Origin: Glaciecola sp047250385
GTDB lineage: Bacteria > Pseudomonadota > Gammaproteobacteria > Enterobacterales > Alteromonadaceae
Assembly (NCBI RefSeq): GCF_047250385.1
Contig: NZ_JBLBVM010000056.1
Coordinates: 434,001-498,000 of the forward strand
Length of the DNA stretch: 64,000 bases
Reading direction: 5' to 3'
The position numbers and the translations under genes were made by a program. Each line of letters opens with the position of its first letter. Position 1 is the stretch's first letter. Positions 52,719 to 61,674 of the stretch are shown here, piece after piece. The notes under the pieces are model-generated. The model made no database searches, was not told the DNA's origin, and saw nothing but the letters and a program-made list of their open reading frames with translations.

Positions 52719-54116
52719 ATGACATATGCACCAGTCGCCGACGTTTTGGCTGGCAAATATGGTGTCGATGACACTGTGACAATTAAAGGTTGGGTAAGAA
52801 CCCGTCGTGATTCTAAAGCCGGACTTTCTTTTATCAATGTGCACGATGGTAGCTGCTTTGACCCTATTCAGGTGATCGCACTAAATACTCTAGAAAATTA
52901 TGACGAAATTACACGTCTAACAACTAGTTGTTCTGTGTCAGTGGTTGGAACCGTAAAACAGTCTCAAGGCCAAGGCCAGAGTATTGAAATTGATGCTCAG
53001 TCAATTGAAGTGGTGGGCTGGGTAGAGAACCCTGACACATACCCGATGGCTGCCAAGCGTCACAGTATCGAATATTTGAGAGAACATGCACATTTACGCC
53101 CTCGCACAAATATCATCGGTGCAGTCACACGTGTTCGAAACTGTTTATCCCAAGCTGTGCATCGCTTTTTTCATGAGCAGGGTTACTTTTGGATCAGTAC
53201 GCCAATTTTAACGGCGTCTGACACTGAAGGTGCCGGTGAGATGTTCCGCGTATCAACACTTGATATGATGAATATCCCGCGTGATGACAAAGGCAATGTT
53301 GACTATAAAGAAGACTTTTTTGGTAAAGAAACATTCTTAACGGTATCAGGTCAGTTGAACGTAGAAACTTACTGTACTGCGATGTCAAAAGTGTATACTT
53401 TCGGGCCGACATTTAGAGCTGAAAATTCAAATACTAGTCGTCACCTTGCTGAATTTTGGATGATTGAACCTGAAGTTGCCTTTGCTGACTTAGCGACAGT
53501 TGCACAACTCGCTGAAGACTTGCTGAAATATGTCTTCAAAGCCGTTTTGGAAGAACGTCCAGATGACATGGCTTTCTTTGCGCAGCGTGTTAACAAAGAA
53601 GCCATCAGTCGCCTAGAAAACGTGGTGAATTCAGAATTCGTTCGTATGGACTATTCCGACGCTATCGAAATTTTGAAAAACAGCGGTAAAACTTTCGAAT
53701 TCCCTGTTGAATGGGGTGTTGATTTATCGTCTGAGCATGAACGTTATCTTGCGGAAGAACATGTTGGTGCGCCAATTATCATGCAAAACTATCCGAAAGA
53801 TATTAAAGCGTTTTATATGCGTATTAACGACGACAATAAAACGGTTGCTGCAATGGACGTACTTGCACCAGGTATCGGAGAAATCATTGGTGGTTCACAA
53901 CGTGAAGAGCGCCTTGACGTATTCGACCGTCGCCTGGAAGAGATGGGTCTGAATCAAGAAGATTATTCTTGGTATCGTGATCTGCGTCGCTTCGGCACAG
54001 TACCACACGCTGGTTTTGGATTGGGTTTCGAGCGCTTAGTAGCGTATGTTACGGGCATGCAGAACGTGCGCGACGTAATACCTTTCCCAAGAACACCAGG
54101 TAACGCTCAATATTAA
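52719..54116 (+). CDS. asnS: Asparagine--tRNA ligase
   Basis: A 465-residue class II aminoacyl-tRNA synthetase. The N-terminal OB-fold (VTIKGWVRTRRDSKAGLSFI) binds the anticodon. The catalytic domain has motif 2 around YTFGPTFRAENSNTSRHLAE and motif 3 in GFGLGFERLVAYVTG. The length matches E. coli AsnS (466). I use the ATG at 52719 because GGAGAAAA precedes it; an ATG four codons upstream lies inside that ribosome-binding site. Confidence 0.97.
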   Translation: MTYAPVADVLAGKYGVDDTVTIKGWVRTRRDSKAGLSFINVHDGSCFDPIQVIALNTLENYDEITRLTTSCSVSVVGTVKQSQGQGQSIEIDAQSIEVVGWVENPDTYPMAAKRHSIEYLREHAHLRPRTNIIGAVTRVRNCLSQAVHRFFHEQGYFWISTPILTASDTEGAGEMFRVSTLDMMNIPRDDKGNVDYKEDFFGKETFLTVSGQLNVETYCTAMSKVYTFGPTFRAENSNTSRHLAEFWMIEPEVAFADLATVAQLAEDLLKYVFKAVLEERPDDMAFFAQRVNKEAISRLENVVNSEFVRMDYSDAIEILKNSGKTFEFPVEWGVDLSSEHERYLAEEHVGAPIIMQNYPKDIKAFYMRINDDNKTVAAMDVLAPGIGEIIGGSQREERLDVFDRRLEEMGLNQEDYSWYRDLRRFGTVPHAGFGLGFERLVAYVTGMQNVRDVIPFPRTPGNAQY

Positions 54117-54144
54117 AGTAGCGTTTTCACTAAAGTAAAATTTG

Positions 54145-54178
54145 AAGGCTTAATGCTATAGACGCATTAAGCCTTTTT
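54145..54178 (+). terminator. Intrinsic terminator of asnS
   Basis: Arms AAGGCTTAATGC (54145-54156) and GCATTAAGCCTT (54164-54175), perfect 12-bp stem and 7-base loop, followed by a T-run to 54178. Confidence 0.93.
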
Positions 54179-54355
54179 GATATGTGAGCTTTCGAGAGTG
54201 AGCTAGCGCCAGAACGTTTTCGTACCTATTACAATCAATTGGTAAAATAATAAGTTGATGCACCGGATGCTTGCATTACAAATCGTTACATTTGGCACAT
54301 AAATCAGACATACATTTGTACTATTATCGCAACAAATAACTTAGGGTAGTTTTAG

Positions 54356-55513
54356 ATGAAAAGTAATTGGATCAAATTCGCAATATTCTTAGCCATTTTG
54401 GTTGGCGGCTTTGGCATTATGAAAGGTATTGAGGCGACTGAAAAAGAGCCAGAAAAGAAAGAAGAAGTTGATACTAGACCGTCAGTTAGTTTTCAACGAC
54501 TTAATGCAATGGATCATAAAGTTTCCATTTCAAGTTTCGGCGAGGTTCAAGCCCTTGAGAAAACAACTCTTTCAGCTCAAGTGTCTGGCGAAGTTGAAAG
54601 CTGGCATCCGAACTTTGTCGCTGGCGGTTTGGTGAAGCGCGGCGACGTACTTTTAACCATTGAGAAAGAAGCTTATGAAGCAGCCCTACTTCAAGCTGAA
54701 GCTCAAGTGACACTTGCTGAAGCAAGCCTTATTGAAGAACAAGCGAGACAACAAGTCGCCATTAAAGAGTCTCGAAACTTGCCAGCTAATCAAGTAAGTG
54801 ACTTATATTTACGCAAACCTCAAGTGCTCAATGCCCAAGCACAATTAAAGTCTGCCCAAGCCCGATACCGCATAGCTCAACGCGACCTAAATAACTGTGT
54901 CGTTCGCGCACCTTATGACGCACTCGTCATTTCACGTGAAATAGGCACGGGTCAATTTGTTACTGTGGGTATGAAGGTCGCTGAAATAAACAGTATTGAA
55001 GTTGCCGAGATTATATTTCCAGTAGCAGGGTTTGATAGCCCTTTCTTACCAGCCGTAATTGACAATAATCCCGCGATGGTGAAAACGAAAGAGTTAGTCA
55101 GTATTTCTCGAGAAGCACATCTACAGCGTGATCTTGGCGTAGTTAATCAAGCAACTCGAATGAATCACTTAGTAATCCGTGTTGATGATCCATATAGCTT
55201 AAACTCCAAACTACCTCCCTTAAAGTTTGGTACTTATGTTGAAGTTAGCTTCGAAGGGAAAGAACTAAAAAGTGTTTTTAAAGTGCCACAAACCTTAGTT
55301 AATAATAGGAAGGTCTGGTTACTAGATGAAAATGACCAATTGCAATCTCATGCAGTTGAAGTGATTCGTCAGGAAGATTCGTATTTCTATATATCGAGCG
55401 GATTAAAAGAAAACGACAAGTTAGTGATGACGCTACCGGAATACCCACAAAATGGGATGGCAGTGAAAGTGATTGCAAATTCGGGTGCTAACTCAATTTC
55501 TACTGGTAAATAA
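54356..55513 (+). CDS. RND efflux periplasmic adaptor (membrane fusion protein)
   Basis: A 385-residue adaptor anchored by an N-terminal helix (WIKFAIFLAILVGGFGIMKG). It has the barrel-sandwich hybrid (TTLSAQVSGEVESWHPNFVAGG), a helical hairpin with repeats (AALLQAEAQVTLAEASLIEE and LNAQAQLKSAQARYRIAQRD) and the second lipoyl half VVRAPYDALVISREIGTGQF. It joins the RND pump 12 bp downstream. No outer-membrane channel gene is adjacent, so a TolC encoded elsewhere is presumably used. Substrates cannot be inferred. Confidence 0.92.
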   Translation: MKSNWIKFAIFLAILVGGFGIMKGIEATEKEPEKKEEVDTRPSVSFQRLNAMDHKVSISSFGEVQALEKTTLSAQVSGEVESWHPNFVAGGLVKRGDVLLTIEKEAYEAALLQAEAQVTLAEASLIEEQARQQVAIKESRNLPANQVSDLYLRKPQVLNAQAQLKSAQARYRIAQRDLNNCVVRAPYDALVISREIGTGQFVTVGMKVAEINSIEVAEIIFPVAGFDSPFLPAVIDNNPAMVKTKELVSISREAHLQRDLGVVNQATRMNHLVIRVDDPYSLNSKLPPLKFGTYVEVSFEGKELKSVFKVPQTLVNNRKVWLLDENDQLQSHAVEVIRQEDSYFYISSGLKENDKLVMTLPEYPQNGMAVKVIANSGANSISTGK

Positions 55514-55525
55514 TTAGGGCTGAAG

Positions 55526-58500
55526 ATGACTGATTCGAACAACAAGAATACACCAGCCCCGCAAGTTGAAAAAGAAACTGGCTTGATTGCCTTTTTCGCC
55601 AACAACGCTGTTGCGGCTAATTTATTGATGGTTTTTATAATCATAATGGGTGTGATTAGTTACGCTACTATTCAACGTCAAATGTTCCCAAATCTTGAAA
55701 TTAACTTCATTAATATATCGGTGCAATACCCTGGTGCTTCACCACAAGAAATTGAAGAAAATATTGTATTAAAAATTGAAGAACAATTAAAGGACATAAC
55801 TGAGATCAAGAAAAGCGTTGGGCGTTCTTGGCGCGGTGGTGGCCGTGTATCCTTGGAAATACATCAAAACGAGTCACTAAGTGATGTGCTGGATAAAGTA
55901 AAAGCAAGAGTTGATAGTATCGGCACCTTCCCTGCTGCGATGGAACCAGTGAATATTGCACAGGCAGAATTTAGACAAGAAGTTATGGAGTTGTCTGTGG
56001 TGGGCGACTTACCTCTGGCTGAACTAAAACCAATTGCTGAGCTTATTGAAGATGAAATATTACAACTAAGTAATGTACAAATTGCCAATGCGCGTTCGCC
56101 AAGTGACGAGATAGCCATTGAAATAAGACCCGAAGTCTTGCGCAAGTATAATTTGACGATCACAGATGTTACGCAAGCCATTCGACGTTATTCAGCTAAT
56201 TTTAGCGCAGGTCAAATTAGAACTGAATCTGGCATGATAGCTGTGCGTGTTGAAAATCAGTTTTATAACGGCGAAGAATTCAGAGACATCCCAATTAAGA
56301 TAGGTGCTGGCGGTTCAAAGGTATTACTGAAAGATGTCGCCACGATTAAGGATGGCTTTACGGAAGGAGAACGTTACTACAAATATAACGGTAAGAACGC
56401 CATTTCCATGCAAGTAAGCGCAACGAAGTCACAAAGTGCAATTCCAGTGGCAGAATCGGTTAAAGCGTATATAGAAGCCAGAAATAAAACACTTCCACAA
56501 TCAGTTGAAATAGAAATAATTGTCGATATGACCTATTACCTTAACGGTCGCCTAGATATGATGATAAAAAACCTCGCTCAGGGCGCGATTTTAGTCTTCT
56601 TGATGTTGGCACTGTTTCTGCGATTTAAGTTGGCATTTTGGGTCATGATAGGTCTGCCTGTCTGTTTCTTAGGCGCAATGATGTTAATGCCTATTTTTGG
56701 GATCACCATTAACATCTTATCTTTGTTTGCCTTTATTATGGTACTGGGTATTGTGGTGGATGACGCCATCGTTATAGGAGAAAGCGCCTATACCGAAATT
56801 GAAACTAAAGGTGGTGGCATTGAAAATGTAATACGCGGCGCGAAGCGCGTAGCCACACCTGCAACCTTTGGCGTGTTAACTACCATTGCAGTTTTCGCTC
56901 CATTTACAATGGGTGAAGGTCCACAAGGCGGCTTCTTTTTCAACATTGCAGCCGTTGTTATATTCTGCTTAATTTTTAGTTTGATCGAATCAAAACTTAT
57001 TCTTCCGGCACATATTGCCCATACTAACTTTAAACCACTGAAAGAAGATAGTTGGCGGAAAAAGTTCAACGATGCGTACTTTGGATTTGTGAATGGTAAA
57101 TACAAACCATTTATCATTCGATGCATTCGATGGCGCTGGCCTGTACTGGGCATTTTCGTTGCAATGTTGTTTATCAGTCTTGGTCTAATCAATGCCAATT
57201 ATGTGCGCTTTGTTCCTAATCCTAAGGTTCCTCACGACTTCCCTAGCATTCAAATTGAGATGTCGGAAACTGTTAGTGATGCGACCACTATTGAAGCTCT
57301 GAAAACGATTGAAAAAGTAATTCAAGACGTCGACAAGCAGATAATCAAGGAATATGGCCGCGGTATGGTAGGTGACATACTGGTGTACAACAATGGAAGA
57401 ACCGAAGGCCAAGTTATGGTCCCATTGGTTGCAGAAGATGACCGCCCATTCGACACCTTTGAGTTAGCAAGAAGATGGCGCGAAGCGGTTCCTAGCATTG
57501 CTGGAATGAAGTCATTCACCATTAGAGACGATGTAAATGGTGGTGGCGGTGACGGTGAATTCGGTTATTTATTATTTGGGCCCGATATTGCGACTTTGAA
57601 TGATGCTGGCCGCTACCTCATTACTTTATTGCAGGAAGAGAAAGGCTTGTTTGATGTCAGTTCAACCATTGATCCGGCCAGTAAAGAAGTGCAAATGGCA
57701 TTGAAACCGGTTGCTTACGATTTAGGCCTTGATTTAACCAGTATTGCGTCCCAAGTTGGCGCCAGTTTCTACGGTGGCGAAGCCCAACGAATTCTTCGAA
57801 ATGGAGAAGAAGTGCGAGTGATGGTGCGATATCCTCAATTCACCCGGGAACGTTTTGCTGAGTTAAAATACGCTGTGATTAAAACCCCATCCGGCCAAGA
57901 GGTTTTGCTTGGTGACATAGTTGAATTGTCTGAAAAGCCAGGCATTAGCTATATTCGTCGTGAAGGCGGCTATAGAAGTGTATATGTCTGGGGCTCGATT
58001 GACGAACAAATGGTAGAGCCAAGTGAAGTCAGTAAAACTGTCAAAGAAAAATTACTTCCGCAAATGAAAGAGCGCTTCCCTTCTGTAAAATCTGAACTGG
58101 GTGGTGATATTAAGGAACAACAAGAACAAAATGCCGAACAAATTATGTTCGCAGCTGCTGGCTTGATAATGGTTTATATCTTGCTCGCAGTGCCATTAAA
58201 AAGCTACGCCCAGCCATTAATCGTAATGTCGGTTATTCCTTTTAGTTTCACTGGCGCTGTGTGGGGACATTTTTGGTTGGGTCTCGACCTAAGTTTGTTT
58301 AGTACGTTTGGCCTCATTGCAGCCATGGGGGTTGTCATTAATGACAGCTTGGTCATGACGGATTATGTGAACCAGCGGCGTAAAGAAGGTTATTCTGTGC
58401 GCGAAGCTGTTATAGAGTCTGGTTGTGCTCGATTCAGGGCAATTACACTCACATCGATTACAACATTTGCTGGTGTATTGCCTATCATGTTTGAAACTAG

Positions 58501-58714
58501 CTTGCAGGCTGCGTTCGTCATACCAATGGCTGTCGCCTTAGGCTTTGCCGTTATGTATGCAACCTTAGTCACCTTGATATTAGTGCCTTGCTTATACATC
58601 ATCTTGCTAGATCTTGGTCGACCTTATACTGCGATAAAGAATCGTATCATTAAGCCAAAATCAAGCAGTCCCCTTGTTGATAATAACAATGACTTGGTCG
58701 ACAGGCCCTTATAA
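55526..58714 (+). CDS. RND-family efflux permease (HAE1/AcrB-like)
   Basis: A 1062-residue inner-membrane pump with twelve membrane helices in the usual 1+5/1+5 plan and two large periplasmic loops. The proton-relay Asp pair is in VLGIVVDDAIVIGE of TM4, and FSTFGLIAAMGVVINDSLVM marks the second half. Its N-terminus (GLIAFFANNAVAANLLMVFI) resembles the AcrB/MexB-related group of Alteromonadales pumps. It forms an adaptor-pump operon that ends in a strong terminator. It may export drugs, lipids or metabolites. Confidence 0.94.
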   Translation: MTDSNNKNTPAPQVEKETGLIAFFANNAVAANLLMVFIIIMGVISYATIQRQMFPNLEINFINISVQYPGASPQEIEENIVLKIEEQLKDITEIKKSVGRSWRGGGRVSLEIHQNESLSDVLDKVKARVDSIGTFPAAMEPVNIAQAEFRQEVMELSVVGDLPLAELKPIAELIEDEILQLSNVQIANARSPSDEIAIEIRPEVLRKYNLTITDVTQAIRRYSANFSAGQIRTESGMIAVRVENQFYNGEEFRDIPIKIGAGGSKVLLKDVATIKDGFTEGERYYKYNGKNAISMQVSATKSQSAIPVAESVKAYIEARNKTLPQSVEIEIIVDMTYYLNGRLDMMIKNLAQGAILVFLMLALFLRFKLAFWVMIGLPVCFLGAMMLMPIFGITINILSLFAFIMVLGIVVDDAIVIGESAYTEIETKGGGIENVIRGAKRVATPATFGVLTTIAVFAPFTMGEGPQGGFFFNIAAVVIFCLIFSLIESKLILPAHIAHTNFKPLKEDSWRKKFNDAYFGFVNGKYKPFIIRCIRWRWPVLGIFVAMLFISLGLINANYVRFVPNPKVPHDFPSIQIEMSETVSDATTIEALKTIEKVIQDVDKQIIKEYGRGMVGDILVYNNGRTEGQVMVPLVAEDDRPFDTFELARRWREAVPSIAGMKSFTIRDDVNGGGGDGEFGYLLFGPDIATLNDAGRYLITLLQEEKGLFDVSSTIDPASKEVQMALKPVAYDLGLDLTSIASQVGASFYGGEAQRILRNGEEVRVMVRYPQFTRERFAELKYAVIKTPSGQEVLLGDIVELSEKPGISYIRREGGYRSVYVWGSIDEQMVEPSEVSKTVKEKLLPQMKERFPSVKSELGGDIKEQQEQNAEQIMFAAAGLIMVYILLAVPLKSYAQPLIVMSVIPFSFTGAVWGHFWLGLDLSLFSTFGLIAAMGVVINDSLVMTDYVNQRRKEGYSVREAVIESGCARFRAITLTSITTFAGVLPIMFETSLQAAFVIPMAVALGFAVMYATLVTLILVPCLYIILLDLGRPYTAIKNRIIKPKSSSPLVDNNNDLVDRPL

Positions 58715-58760
58715 AATTAAAAACGCAATCTGTTGGAAAGCTAGTACAACACCTTTTAAA

Positions 58761-58800
58761 AAACCCAAAGAAGCGGCGTGCCTGCTCCTTTGGGTTTTTA
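58761..58800 (+). terminator. Intrinsic terminator of the RND operon
   Basis: Arms AAACCCAAAG (58761-58770) and CTTTGGGTTT (58788-58797), with T-run after it (to 58805 with one A). Confidence 0.9.
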
Positions 58801-58856
58801 TTTTTAGAAGATTTAAATGCAATAAGTAAGAAGTAGTCAGATTCTCCAAAACTTAA

Positions 58857-58883
58857 TGCAAATGAGATTGACTCTCATTTGCA
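58857..58883 (+). promoter_or_regulatory. Fur box upstream of the TonB receptor
   Basis: A perfect inverted repeat TGCAAATGAGA (58857-58867) and TCTCATTTGCA (58873-58883) around TTGAC. The inner AATGAGA/TCTCATT core matches the Fur consensus halves. Iron repression of the receptor is predicted. It also argues that the coding region begins downstream, at 58930. Confidence 0.85.
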
Positions 58884-58929
58884 TATGCAATATCATGCGC
58901 TCATCAAATTGAAATGGGCTGTTATATAC

Positions 58930-61077
58930 ATGTTTAAACTATTACTTATTAGTACTGCAGTCACTGCTGCGTTAAGTTCTAATTCTATTGAAGCTGCGGA
59001 AAATACGGCAAATTTATCGTCTACGACGCCAATCACATTAGCGGCAGCTGCCGCGGGCGATATCGAACGCATTACTGTGCGCGGAGCATACTTCGGTAAG
59101 CAAAACGCTGATTCGCTAAAAACACCAACTTTGCTAGTAGACGTTCCCCAATCTCTCTCGGTCGTAACTAGCGAGCAAATTGAAGAGCAAGGCTTTCAAT
59201 CACTCGCTGATATTCTTCAATACACACCCGGTGCTTCTACAGGCCAAGGTGAAGGCCACAGAGATCAAATGACCATTCGTGGACAAAATACAACGGCTGA
59301 CTTTTTCATAGACGGTTTACGCGATGACGTTCAATATTTCCGCCCTTTATACAATTTAGAACGAGTTGAGATTTTACGCGGTGCCAATGCCCTACTATTC
59401 GGCAGAGGCGGCGGTGGTGGTATTGTTAACCGTGTTAGCAAAACTGCGTCAACAAAAGAAAACTTTACGACGCTGAATGCGAATATCGACACCTTTGCAA
59501 ATACCGTACTTGGTGTTGACCATAATGTTGCCTTGTCGAGCGACCAAGCAATTCGTATCAACGGTTTTTATGAACATTTAGATAATCACCGTGATGAGTA
59601 TGATGGTGAACGTTTTGCTATCAACCCAACTTACTCGGCGTCATTGAGCGACGTCACGCAATTAGTGCTCTCCTATGAATATATTGATGATGATAGAGTA
59701 GTTGACCGCGGCATACCCTCATTGAATAACGAGCCATTACAAGGTGTTGATGAGACGTTTTTTGGCTCTACCGAGCTGAATCAAACGACATTACAAGCTC
59801 ACGTAATCCGTGCCAGACTTGACCACCAATTAAATGAATCTTGGTCGATTAATACAACTTTACAATATGCTGATTTCGATAAACTTTATCAGAATATTTA
59901 CCCTAGCAGCTTTAATGGCGATAACAACACAGTAACCTTGGATGGTTACAGAGACGCTACTGAGCGTGAAAACTTGATATTGCAATTAAATGCTGTTGGA
60001 CAATTTGATACTGGCAGCATAGAGCATACTGTGCTGATTGGCGCAGAGCACGGTAATCAAGACACAAGCAATAATCGCCGTGATACTCTTTTTGCAGATA
60101 GCAATGATGACCAGATCACTACCCCATTTAGCGACCCTGTCGTTATTCCCAATGTCGGCTTTACTGACTTTGTGCGTGACCGAGCTTCAGACGTCAGCTT
60201 TAGCTCTCTTTTCATGCAAGATGAAGTCAAACTAACAGAGCAATTTATTATTGTTGCTGGCCTACGCTATGACAGCTTTGATATTGAAGTAAATGACGCG
60301 ATTGAAGCAGCCAACGGTGCAACTGACGGTAACAACGGGATATTAGGTCGTAAAGATACAGAAACATCACCAAGACTTGGGGCGATTTATAAACCTAACG
60401 AAGATTTATCGTTTTATGTAAGTATAAGTAAATCGTTTTTACCCCGTTCAGGTGATCAATTCTTATCACTATCTCTTAGCTCACAAGCGCTTGCACCTGA
60501 AGAGTTTGAGAACAAAGAGCTTGGTTTAAAATGGAACTTGAGTGATAAATTGAGCTTCACAACAGCCTTATTTGAAGTGACCAGAGAGAACGGAACTGTA
60601 ACGGATCCTAACAACCCTGAGAATTCGATAATTACAGGTACAAAAACCAAAGGCTTTGAATTGCAGTTGTTGGGTTATATTAACGATGAATGGCAAATCA
60701 ATGCAGGCTATAGCAAGTTAGATGCTGATGAAACTGGTCGTGTTGTTGATGGTAGCCTAGCTAATCGAACATTGTCTCAAGTTCCTGAAACTATGTTCAC
60801 TGTCTGGAATCATTATCAATATGACGAAAAGTGGGCATTCGGTTTAGGCTTTATCCACCAATCAGAACAATACGCTTCATTGAATAACAGCGTTGAGTTG
60901 CCTGATTTCACTCGATTTGACGCAGCGGTTTATTATACGATTTCAGCGAACACAAAGGTCCAGTTGAATATCGAAAATCTATTTGATGAAGATTATTACC
61001 CTACTGCTCACAACGATAACAACATTAGCATCGGTGAGCCTGTGAATGCGACCCTGAGCATGACCTATAAGTTCTAA
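58930..61077 (+). CDS. TonB-dependent siderophore receptor
   Basis: A 715-residue outer-membrane receptor: signal peptide (MFKLLLISTAVTAALSSNSIEA), TonB box (ERITVRG at about 42-48), plug domain (VPQSLSVVTSEQIEEQGFQS, NTTADFFIDGLRDDVQYFRP, EILRGANALLFGRGGGGGIVN) and a 22-stranded barrel ending in TYKF. It resembles ferric-siderophore receptors of the FhuA/FoxA/FhuE group; the exact siderophore is unknown. The start at 58930 is chosen because an upstream in-frame start lies within the Fur box. No ABC importer for iron is adjacent. Confidence 0.92.
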   Translation: MFKLLLISTAVTAALSSNSIEAAENTANLSSTTPITLAAAAAGDIERITVRGAYFGKQNADSLKTPTLLVDVPQSLSVVTSEQIEEQGFQSLADILQYTPGASTGQGEGHRDQMTIRGQNTTADFFIDGLRDDVQYFRPLYNLERVEILRGANALLFGRGGGGGIVNRVSKTASTKENFTTLNANIDTFANTVLGVDHNVALSSDQAIRINGFYEHLDNHRDEYDGERFAINPTYSASLSDVTQLVLSYEYIDDDRVVDRGIPSLNNEPLQGVDETFFGSTELNQTTLQAHVIRARLDHQLNESWSINTTLQYADFDKLYQNIYPSSFNGDNNTVTLDGYRDATERENLILQLNAVGQFDTGSIEHTVLIGAEHGNQDTSNNRRDTLFADSNDDQITTPFSDPVVIPNVGFTDFVRDRASDVSFSSLFMQDEVKLTEQFIIVAGLRYDSFDIEVNDAIEAANGATDGNNGILGRKDTETSPRLGAIYKPNEDLSFYVSISKSFLPRSGDQFLSLSLSSQALAPEEFENKELGLKWNLSDKLSFTTALFEVTRENGTVTDPNNPENSIITGTKTKGFELQLLGYINDEWQINAGYSKLDADETGRVVDGSLANRTLSQVPETMFTVWNHYQYDEKWAFGLGFIHQSEQYASLNNSVELPDFTRFDAAVYYTISANTKVQLNIENLFDEDYYPTAHNDNNISIGEPVNATLSMTYKF

Positions 61078-61133
61078 GTTACTGCAAAATTGCAACATTT
61101 GATAGTGGCTAAGAAACGCAATATTTTAGCTTT

Positions 61134-61178
61134 AAAGCACACTTCATTTAGCATATTATGCTAGTAAGTGTGCTTTTT
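61134..61178 (+). terminator. Terminator of the TonB receptor gene
   Basis: Arms AAAGCACACTT (61134-61144) and AAGTGTGCTTT (61166-61176) with an inner palindrome (TAGCATATTATGCTA), then T5. It lies 56 bp after the stop and 15 bp before the next gene. Confidence 0.9.
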
Positions 61179-61192
61179 AAGTATAATAGCCT

Positions 61193-61657
61193 ATGAATAT
61201 TGACCGTATCGACAAAGAAATCCTTCGAATTATCCAGCAAGATGCCTCCCTGACAACTGCCGAAATTGCAGAACAAGTTGGCCTTACGACAACACCTTGT
61301 TGGCGCCGAATTCAACGAATGCAAGAATTGGGCATTATCCTTAAAAGAGTCACTCTCCTGCAGCCAGAGAAATTAAACCTTGGTTTAACCGTATTTGTTC
61401 ATGTAAAAGTCGCAAAACACGACGCCAACTGGTTTAAGAAATTCGCCGAACATGTCGACGCATTCGACGAAGTTCTTGAATTTTACCGACTCAGCGGTGA
61501 ATATGACTACATGCTCAAAGTCTTAGTTTCAGACATGCAAGGATATGATCATTTTTACAAACGTTTCATAGCTGGAATAGAGTTACGCGATGTGACATCA
61601 AGCTTTGCGATGGAAAAAATCAAAAACAAAACCGCACTACCGCTCAATCACTTATAG
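61193..61657 (+). CDS. Lrp/AsnC family transcriptional regulator
   Basis: A 154-residue regulator with an N-terminal winged helix (MNIDRIDKEILRIIQQDASL, then TTAEIAEQVGLTTTPCWRRI) and the C-terminal RAM ligand-binding domain (FYRLSGEYDYMLKVLVSDMQ). The start is fixed by the family N-terminus. A TATAAT lies only 5 bp before the ATG and the receptor terminator immediately upstream of that, so the message may be leaderless. The target amino acid is unknown; the neighbouring DUF4153 gene follows after 17 bp and may be cotranscribed. Confidence 0.9.
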   Translation: MNIDRIDKEILRIIQQDASLTTAEIAEQVGLTTTPCWRRIQRMQELGIILKRVTLLQPEKLNLGLTVFVHVKVAKHDANWFKKFAEHVDAFDEVLEFYRLSGEYDYMLKVLVSDMQGYDHFYKRFIAGIELRDVTSSFAMEKIKNKTALPLNHL

Positions 61658-61674
61658 TCTTAAAAGGAATTATA

